Origin: LC029 sp036676475
GTDB taxonomy: Bacteria > Bacillota > Bacilli > Aneurinibacillales > RAOX-1
NCBI GenBank assembly: GCA_036676475.1
Contig: JAKFCU010000026.1
Location: 1 to 64,000 of the forward strand
Direction of reading: 5' to 3'
DNA length: 64,000 nucleotides
Shown: piece by piece, positions 59,525 to 64,000 of the stretch
Numbering within the stretch: the first letter of the stretch is position 1
Layout: every line of letters begins with the position of its first letter
Notes under the pieces: model-generated
Database searches by the model: none
What the model was told of the DNA's origin: nothing
What the model saw: the letters and a program-made list of their open reading frames with translations, nothing else
Translations under genes and position numbers: made by a program

Positions 59525-61573
59525 ATGACAAAAATATTAATCGATATATTTAAACGGGATGGGTTATTATCTAGCAAACTTCCATCCTATCAGCCGCGAA
59601 AAGCTCAATATCAGATGGCAAAAACCGTTTGGAATTGTTTATCTAACGAATCCCACGGATTAATCGAAGCGGGAACAGGAACAGGAAAGTCCTTTGGTTA
59701 CGCCTTGCCAGCCGCTTATTGGGCTATGAAGGAAGAAAAAAGGGTCATTATTTCCACCAATACGATCACCCTGCAAAATCAGCTGCTGCAAAAGGAACTT
59801 CCTTTAGTCAAATCGGTTCTCGCTGATTTAGACCCGGAATGGGGCGAACAATTCCGCTATGAGTTGGCCAAAGGGCGAGGAAATTACATTTGTAAAAGAA
59901 AGCTTGAACAATATATTTCTCAGTCCCTCATGAACGAAACGCCTTATCAATCGTTGGCTAATGATCTCCGAAATCGATTGGGTTCAATGAAGGTTGGGGA
60001 TCGAGATGATCTTCCCTTTCCCGTCCCCCCTCTATTTTTTGATGAAATCAGAGGAGATGCAGAGGATTGCATGGGAAAGGAAAGTCCTTTCCACGATCAT
60101 TGCTTCATACAGCAAGCTCGGCGAAAGATCCAAAAGGCACAGATCATTGTCGTGAATCATGCCTTATTCTTTACCGATCTTGTGCTTCGCAGTGAAGGAG
60201 CCAGTCTATTGCCTGACTATGATTGCGTCATCATGGATGAAGCCCATCGAATTGAGGATCAGGTGACCAAACAGTTTCAATACACAGTCAATCTAGATCT
60301 CATTTTCAATCTATTTACCCGTTTCACCAAAAATAGGACCCATTGGGCACGAGCGGTGGATGACCTTCAACTCAAAGGGAATATGGAAGCTGTTTATTCT
60401 CGAATGCAGGAAAAACTGATTGACATCTTAGCTCCGCTAAGCAGAAATCTCGCTACTCGGGACCGAACACAATATCCATTACAACGACCCATAGTCGATC
60501 ATTATCCTTTTGAAGAACAGTTTAAAGAAGCGGTTCAACTTATCCAGGAGAAGAAAAATGCGTTGGAGCTGGACCAAGGGGAAAATGAAACGAGCATCGG
60601 ACTTGGACGCTATATTCAGCATCTAAATGGTATGGATATGATGCTGAGACATGTCCTCCTTCGCTTAAAATCAGCTGAATGGGCCACCTGGGTGGAATAC
60701 ACTCCTCCGAGAAAGGAACCCCTGATCAAAGAGGATTCCTATTGGGCCCAGTGCATAACCCTTCATTCTGCACCGATTGTGATTGCAGATCTTCTTCGCC
60801 AAGAGCTTTTCCAGAAAAAGACGGTAATACTCACTTCCGCCACCTTGACCACCCAAGGGAATTTTGACTTTGTTGCCCAACGGTTAGGCATCGATGAGTA
60901 TAAAACATTGGAAGCCGAGAGTCCGTTTAATTACCCAGAGCAATCGCTCTTAATTGTGCCCAAGCAGGTTCCAGCTCCGAATGAACGTGATTTTGACAAC
61001 TATGTCATGGCCACCATGAAGGAAATCTTACAGCAAACCAGGGGAAGAACATTTCTTCTTTTCACTTCCTATACCCAAATGAACAAGGTTTTTGAGGATT
61101 TGCGTCCTTGGCTAGAAAGGGTAGGAATAAAAGGTCTCCTGCATGAAACCGGCGTTTCCCGAGAACAGCTCTTGCATAACTTTAAGAACAATTCCAGCAC
61201 GGTACTATTTGGCTGCGAATCCTTCTGGGAAGGGGTCGATGTTCCCGGACAAGATCTCATCTGTGTAGTGATTTCCAAATTGCCTTTTCCTGTACCCACC
61301 GATCCCATTACCAAAGCAAGAACCGATCGACTGGAAGCCATGGGGAAAAGCTCTTTTGAAGAATATACCCTCCCCTTCTCCATCCTCAGGCTGAAGCAGG
61401 GATTTGGCCGCCTGATTCGCACCAAACAGGATAAAGGGGTCGTCGTAATCCTGGATTCGAGAATCCATACGAAGAAATATGGGGAAAAGGTTTTGGCTAG
61501 TTTGCCATCAAGTCCCCTTTCCGAGAACATTCAGGATATAACAGAAGTGATCCGAAAATTCGGGCTGACATGA
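59525..61573 (+). CDS. dinG: DinG-family ATP-dependent DNA helicase
   Basis: A 682-residue superfamily 2 helicase of the XPD/DinG type without the N-terminal exonuclease domain. GLIEAGTGTGKSFGYALP is motif I, CVIMDEAHRIEDQ motif II (DEAH), FWEGVDVPGQDL motif V and LRLKQGFGRLIRTK motif VI. Cys near 120, 180 and 193 (YICKRK, EDCMGK, DHCFIQ) suggest the iron-sulfur domain, though a fourth Cys is not obvious. It unwinds with 5'-3' polarity and resolves R-loops. Start ATG; no LexA box seen. Confidence 0.88.
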   Translation: MTKILIDIFKRDGLLSSKLPSYQPRKAQYQMAKTVWNCLSNESHGLIEAGTGTGKSFGYALPAAYWAMKEEKRVIISTNTITLQNQLLQKELPLVKSVLADLDPEWGEQFRYELAKGRGNYICKRKLEQYISQSLMNETPYQSLANDLRNRLGSMKVGDRDDLPFPVPPLFFDEIRGDAEDCMGKESPFHDHCFIQQARRKIQKAQIIVVNHALFFTDLVLRSEGASLLPDYDCVIMDEAHRIEDQVTKQFQYTVNLDLIFNLFTRFTKNRTHWARAVDDLQLKGNMEAVYSRMQEKLIDILAPLSRNLATRDRTQYPLQRPIVDHYPFEEQFKEAVQLIQEKKNALELDQGENETSIGLGRYIQHLNGMDMMLRHVLLRLKSAEWATWVEYTPPRKEPLIKEDSYWAQCITLHSAPIVIADLLRQELFQKKTVILTSATLTTQGNFDFVAQRLGIDEYKTLEAESPFNYPEQSLLIVPKQVPAPNERDFDNYVMATMKEILQQTRGRTFLLFTSYTQMNKVFEDLRPWLERVGIKGLLHETGVSREQLLHNFKNNSSTVLFGCESFWEGVDVPGQDLICVVISKLPFPVPTDPITKARTDRLEAMGKSSFEEYTLPFSILRLKQGFGRLIRTKQDKGVVVILDSRIHTKKYGEKVLASLPSSPLSENIQDITEVIRKFGLT

Positions 61574-61593
61574 TAAGTGTCAGCCTTTTGGTT
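61563..61593 (+). terminator. Terminator overlapping the dinG stop
   Basis: GGCTGACA (61563-61570) pairs with TGTCAGCC (61578-61585) and is followed by TTTTGGTTT. The stem begins within the last dinG codons. Confidence 0.8.
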
Positions 61594-61747
61594 TACCATA
61601 AAAACATTATGTTAACTTTAATGAGTTTTTAATATGGGTTATAAATTTACCCTTATATTGAGAGAATAGGAATTATGCCGATAGGAAAGTTTGGTAATTT
61701 ACCTATGCGGTAAGATAAACGAACTAGTTGAGAAAGGAATAATCAAA

Positions 61748-62005
61748 GTGAAATCGATCAACTTTAGACATGTGCTGCCTAATCAAGAGTTTGAGTTTGC
61801 TGAAGAAATTACAGGGGATGAAGTGTTTCGAATCAAAGTAAAACTGAATAAGGAAGATGATGAAACCGCTGATCCAGCAAGCTATGTCCATCATGAGTGG
61901 ATGGAATCCACACCTGACCACTACAAACTAAAGATTAGAAACATTACGGGTAGTTCGGTTTATGTAGCAGTCGAGGAAGATGCCCCAAATGGTCATAAGG
62001 CTTAG
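61748..62005 (+). CDS. Small hypothetical protein
   Basis: An 85-residue protein (KSINFRHVLPNQEFEFAEEI, EVFRIKVKLNKEDDETADPA, YKLKIRNITGSSVYVAVEED). It is a mostly beta-strand, acidic protein with no recognised motif. I choose GTG 61748 because AAAGGAA lies 8 bases ahead; a longer reading from 61691 lacks a site. Unknown role. Confidence 0.5.
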   Translation: MKSINFRHVLPNQEFEFAEEITGDEVFRIKVKLNKEDDETADPASYVHHEWMESTPDHYKLKIRNITGSSVYVAVEEDAPNGHKA

Positions 62006-62024
62006 GCACTATAGTAAAATAGGT

Positions 62025-62066
62025 TAAAAAAGCCCCTTACTAATAACAAAATCTTAGGTAAGGGGC
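62025..62066 (-). terminator. Terminator of metA
   Basis: GCCCCTTAC (62032-62040) pairs with GTAAGGGGC (62058-62066); on the minus strand TTTTTT follows. It lies 137 bp beyond the metA stop. Confidence 0.7.
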
Positions 62067-62202
62067 AAGAGTTAGATTGCGGAAAAAAATTAATAACTGG
62101 AAATTCACGCTTATTCTTGTCAATCCTAACGTTTCATATCGGAATAACTATTGATAGGCGGAGAATTTTCAGTTATGTTCTTATCTAAGCAGGGTCGTTG
62201 GA

Positions 62203-63132
62203 TTAGCTTTCTTGTTTGACCTTTTTGCTCAGTTCAAACGGTGTTTCCTGGTAAACATAATAATTCAGCCAGTTCGCAAATAGCAGATTGGCATGGGAGC
62301 GCCAGTTATGAGCAGGATGCTTTGTCGGGTCATCCTGGGGAAAATAATGTTTTGGCACGGCAATCGATAGGCCCTGGCAAACATCTCGATCATATTCAGC
62401 CTTTAACGTGAGCGGGTCATATTCAGAATGACCGGTAACAAAGACTTGCCGGCCATCCTTTGATGCAACGAGATAGATTCCGGATTCTTCAGACTCCGAA
62501 AGGATTTCTATCTCTGACACCTTTTCGATATCCTCCCGCCGAACTTCCGTATGGCGAGACTGAGGAACGTTAAACACATCATCAAATCCCCGCAGCAGCT
62601 TCACATTTCGTTTGGCAATCGTATGGGGAAATATCCCAAACATTTTTTCCTTCAAAGGATATTTCGGAACGCCATAATGGTAATACAACCCGGCCTGGGC
62701 TCCCCAACAAATATGTAGAGTAGAAGTAACATTCTCTAGCTTCCACTCCATAATCTGCTTCAGTTCTTCCCAATAAGTAACCTCTTCAAAATCTAGTAGT
62801 TCAATGGGCGCCCCCGTGATGATCATCCCGTCATAAGCTTGATCCTTGATGTCCTCAAAGGTTTTGTAAAACGTCTCCAGATGGATAGCTGATGTATTTT
62901 TTGATATATGGGTCTTGGGATGGATGAAATCGATCTCCACTTGAAGTGGGCTGTTTCCAAGTAATCGCAAGATTTGCGTCTCCGTCGTTTCCTTGGTTGG
63001 CATCAAATTCAGGATGACAATCTTTAAGGGACGTATATCCTGACGATAAGCTTGGCTTTCAGACATCACAAAGATATTTTCATTATTTAGAATCTCCATG
63101 GCAGGAAGATGATCAGGAATTTTAATCGGCAT
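62203..63132 (-). CDS. metA: Homoserine O-acyltransferase
   Basis: A 309-residue enzyme of the MetA class I family. LHICWGAQAGLYYHYG has the nucleophile Cys, TGHSEYDPLTL the His and the Glu of the triad is in the following region; NLMPTKETTETQILRLLGN is the N-terminal signature. It acylates homoserine at the start of methionine synthesis (succinyl or acetyl donor; Bacillota MetA enzymes often use acetyl-CoA). Start ATG 63132 (MPIKIPD) follows AAGGAG. A 12-bp-arm palindrome lies upstream, but no S-box. Confidence 0.93.
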   Translation of the reverse strand: MPIKIPDHLPAMEILNNENIFVMSESQAYRQDIRPLKIVILNLMPTKETTETQILRLLGNSPLQVEIDFIHPKTHISKNTSAIHLETFYKTFEDIKDQAYDGMIITGAPIELLDFEEVTYWEELKQIMEWKLENVTSTLHICWGAQAGLYYHYGVPKYPLKEKMFGIFPHTIAKRNVKLLRGFDDVFNVPQSRHTEVRREDIEKVSEIEILSESEESGIYLVASKDGRQVFVTGHSEYDPLTLKAEYDRDVCQGLSIAVPKHYFPQDDPTKHPAHNWRSHANLLFANWLNYYVYQETPFELSKKVKQES

Positions 63133-63205
63133 TATCTTCACTCCTTATCTTAAAAAGGGATAATCGAAATGTAAAGGATCCACTCACTATTTTGTATTCT
63201 TTATT

Positions 63206-63232
63206 CTATAATAAAATTTCATTTTATTATAG
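63206..63232. promoter_or_regulatory. Perfect AT-rich palindrome upstream of metA
   Basis: CTATAATAAAAT (63206-63217) and ATTTTATTATAG (63221-63232) are perfect 12-bp arms around TTC, 74 bp ahead of the metA start. It contains TATAAT on both strands. An operator for an unknown regulator is likely. It does not fit the 7-1-7 Fur/Per form. Confidence 0.4.
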
Positions 63233-63235
63233 TAC

Positions 63236-63270
63236 AAAAGAAAAAAACAGGATACCTCATGGCACCCTGT
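63236..63270 (-). terminator. Minus-strand terminator upstream of metA
   Basis: Read on the minus strand, ACAGG...CCTGT arms with GTGCC/GGTAT inner pairing are followed by T7. It lies between the truncated reductase gene and metA and would separate them. Confidence 0.6.
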
Positions 63271-63287
63271 CCCCATTTTTAGGAATT

Positions 63288-63337
63288 GCGGACTTTCATC
63301 TCTCCTCTACCTCTTCAGAGGAGAGATGAAAGTCCGC
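63288..63337. repeat. Perfect 21-bp-stem palindrome
   Basis: The left arm 63288-63308 (GCGGACTTTCATC then TCTCCTCT) and right arm 63317-63337 are exact reverse complements around the loop ACCTCTTC; the plus strand continues TTTTG. Possibly the left-end hairpin of a mobile element whose right end is at 63587, or a strong terminator. Confidence 0.9.
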
Positions 63338-63385
63338 TTTTGTCGAAATCCCCTTGTGGGATTGCAAGATAAAACATGATATAAT

Positions 63386-63587
63386 CCTTATAAGAACAAT
63401 TGTTCTTTGATAACCGAATCATCGGGGGTTGGACAGAGGAAAACAGTCTGACCGTAAAATGATTCCTGTGTAGCGTATCGACGCTATTTCAACTTTCATA
63501 GGTTCGGAACGAACCTTCGGGGAGAACACAACGTTGGTTGGTTTGATGAACCGAGAAGCTCCGCCATTTCAATGGCAAGTAGTTCAC
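63386..63587 (+). ncRNA. IS200/IS605 right-end / TnpB omega-RNA-like sequence, no tnpB
   Basis: The 3' part resembles the right end and guide-RNA scaffold of TnpB elements: AACCTTCGGGGAG (63526-63538 region), ATGAACCGAGAAGC, a terminal hairpin GCCATT-TC-AATGGC (63563-63576) and the end AGTTCAC (63581-63587). Further hairpins are TAGCG-TATCGA-CGCTA and AGGTTC-GGAAC-GAACCT. GGGGAG can pair with the CTCC of GAAGCTCC. All three plus-strand frames are closed, so tnpB is absent. The assignment is by recalled similarity. Confidence 0.5.
63392..63407. promoter_or_regulatory. LexA-like palindrome behind a -10 sequence
   Basis: AAGAACAATTGTTCTT is a perfect 16-bp palindrome with the GAAC-N4-GTTC core of Bacillus LexA boxes, but lacks their flanking C and G. 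It begins 7 bp after TATAAT (63380-63385). Confidence 0.35.
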
Positions 63588-64000
63588 GTTTCAATTCCGC
63601 GAATGGATTCAATTAACGATTCAGCGAGAGTCGGGTGAACCGGAATAATTTCTAGGAAATCATCGATGGTCAACTTCCCCTTCATCGCTACGGTCACGAG
63701 ATGAATCAGTTCATCTGCATCTTGACCAACGAAATGCGCACCCACAATTTGTTTCGTCTTCTTGTCGATGATGATCTTCATATGACCCTGTGTTTCTCCC
63801 AACAAAATCGCCGTTCCAGAATGGATATATGGAAGTTTCCCAATCACAACATCCATTCCCTCTTTGTGGGCTTCTTCTTCATTTAATCCCACACTTCCTA
63901 CCGGAGGCAAGGTAAAGATCGCACGAGTCATATGTTTATAGTCCGGTTGAACATGGTTCCCCTTAAGGGCATTTCGAACGGCAATCTTCGCCTGATGAGC
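63584..64000 (-). CDS. Flavin disulfide reductase C-terminal part (Lpd/MerA-like), runs off the window
   Basis: The last 138 residues of a class I pyridine nucleotide-disulfide oxidoreductase; the frame is open to the window edge (AHQAKIAVRNALKGNHVQPD before the first Met). TRAIFTLPPVGSVGLNEEEA, PYIHSGTAILLGETQGHMKI and IIPVHPTLAESLIESI form the dimerisation domain with the His-Glu base. It may be a mercuric-reductase-like or dihydrolipoyl-dehydrogenase-like enzyme; the active Cys lie outside. The stop codon TGA is supplied by the end of the IS-like sequence at 63581-63587, so the true C-terminus may be cut by a few residues. Confidence 0.85.
   Translation of the reverse strand, partial: AHQAKIAVRNALKGNHVQPDYKHMTRAIFTLPPVGSVGLNEEEAHKEGMDVVIGKLPYIHSGTAILLGETQGHMKIIIDKKTKQIVGAHFVGQDADELIHLVTVAMKGKLTIDDFLEIIPVHPTLAESLIESIRGIET

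Noticed and set aside
63400..63583. Degenerate tnpB coding sequence
   Set aside because: All plus-strand frames have stops and none gives the TnpB C-terminal zinc-finger or RuvC motifs, so only a non-coding end is supported.

Overview
The window looks like a chromosomal segment of an endospore-forming member of the Bacillales (Bacillota). The support is direct: a SpoVS paralogue, a 31-residue YjcZ-type protein, a YhcN/YlaJ-type spore lipoprotein, YppC-, YpsA-, YolD- and DUF1292-type proteins, S-layer-homology (SLH) surface proteins, low-GC DNA, strong AGGAGG-type ribosome binding sites, and Bacillus-style LexA, PerR and WalR box sequences. No rRNA, tRNA, prophage or CRISPR array is seen, and no intact transposase gene. 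I do not commit to a genus; Paenibacillaceae/Brevibacillus-like relatives seem likely.

Layout. 0.1-8 kb: DUF2935 and DUF2892 proteins, an RND-type efflux permease with its membrane-fusion adaptor, and a CoA-disulfide reductase/rhodanese fusion; two CsoR/CstR-like operator sequences flank the latter. 8-11.6 kb: spoVS and a run of small uncharacterised genes plus a guanylate-kinase-like protein. 11.7-19.1 kb: one long minus-strand assimilatory sulfate cluster (sirC, sirB, sulfite reductase, a DUF3906-like protein, cysP, cysH, sat, cysC) that takes sulfate to sulfide and makes most of the siroheme cofactor. 19.3-26.2 kb: small heat-shock protein, patatin, a Met/His/Pro-rich repeat protein, a YwqB/YwqA-like SWIM + SNF2 pair and a GNAT enzyme. 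26.4-41 kb: dapF, a GH18-SLH glycosidase, a C26 peptidase, an orphan peptide-binding lipoprotein with DppA, cardiolipin synthase, perR, usp, DUF309, C39 protease, thermonuclease, ypsA and nfo. 41-42.5 kb: an SOS-type uvrX/yolD pair with two LexA boxes. 43.7-49.8 kb: pdhABCD plus lipL, i.e. the pyruvate dehydrogenase complex beside an enzyme that lipoylates its E2. 50-64 kb: spore small genes, DUF2515, a XerS-like recombinase, csp, SLH protein, sprT, DUF502, dinG, metA and a truncated flavin disulfide reductase.

The most unusual content is non-coding. A dispersed family of 51-bp elements occurs eleven times at six loci (22.75, 26.37, 35.18, 38.97, 51.89 and 59.25 kb), single or in contiguous tandem. 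Each unit can form two short stem-loops, and diverged copies carry paired compensatory changes in both stems, which points to selection on folded RNA or ssDNA. A second repeat type of 20-22 bp makes small arrays at 19.93 and 42.59 kb. At 63.4-63.6 kb there is a sequence that looks like the right end / omega-RNA scaffold of an IS200/IS605 (TnpB) element without a tnpB gene, ending exactly where it supplies the stop codon of the neighbouring reductase gene. A 93-bp nested palindrome lies at 27.16 kb and a perfect 21-bp-stem palindrome at 63.29 kb.
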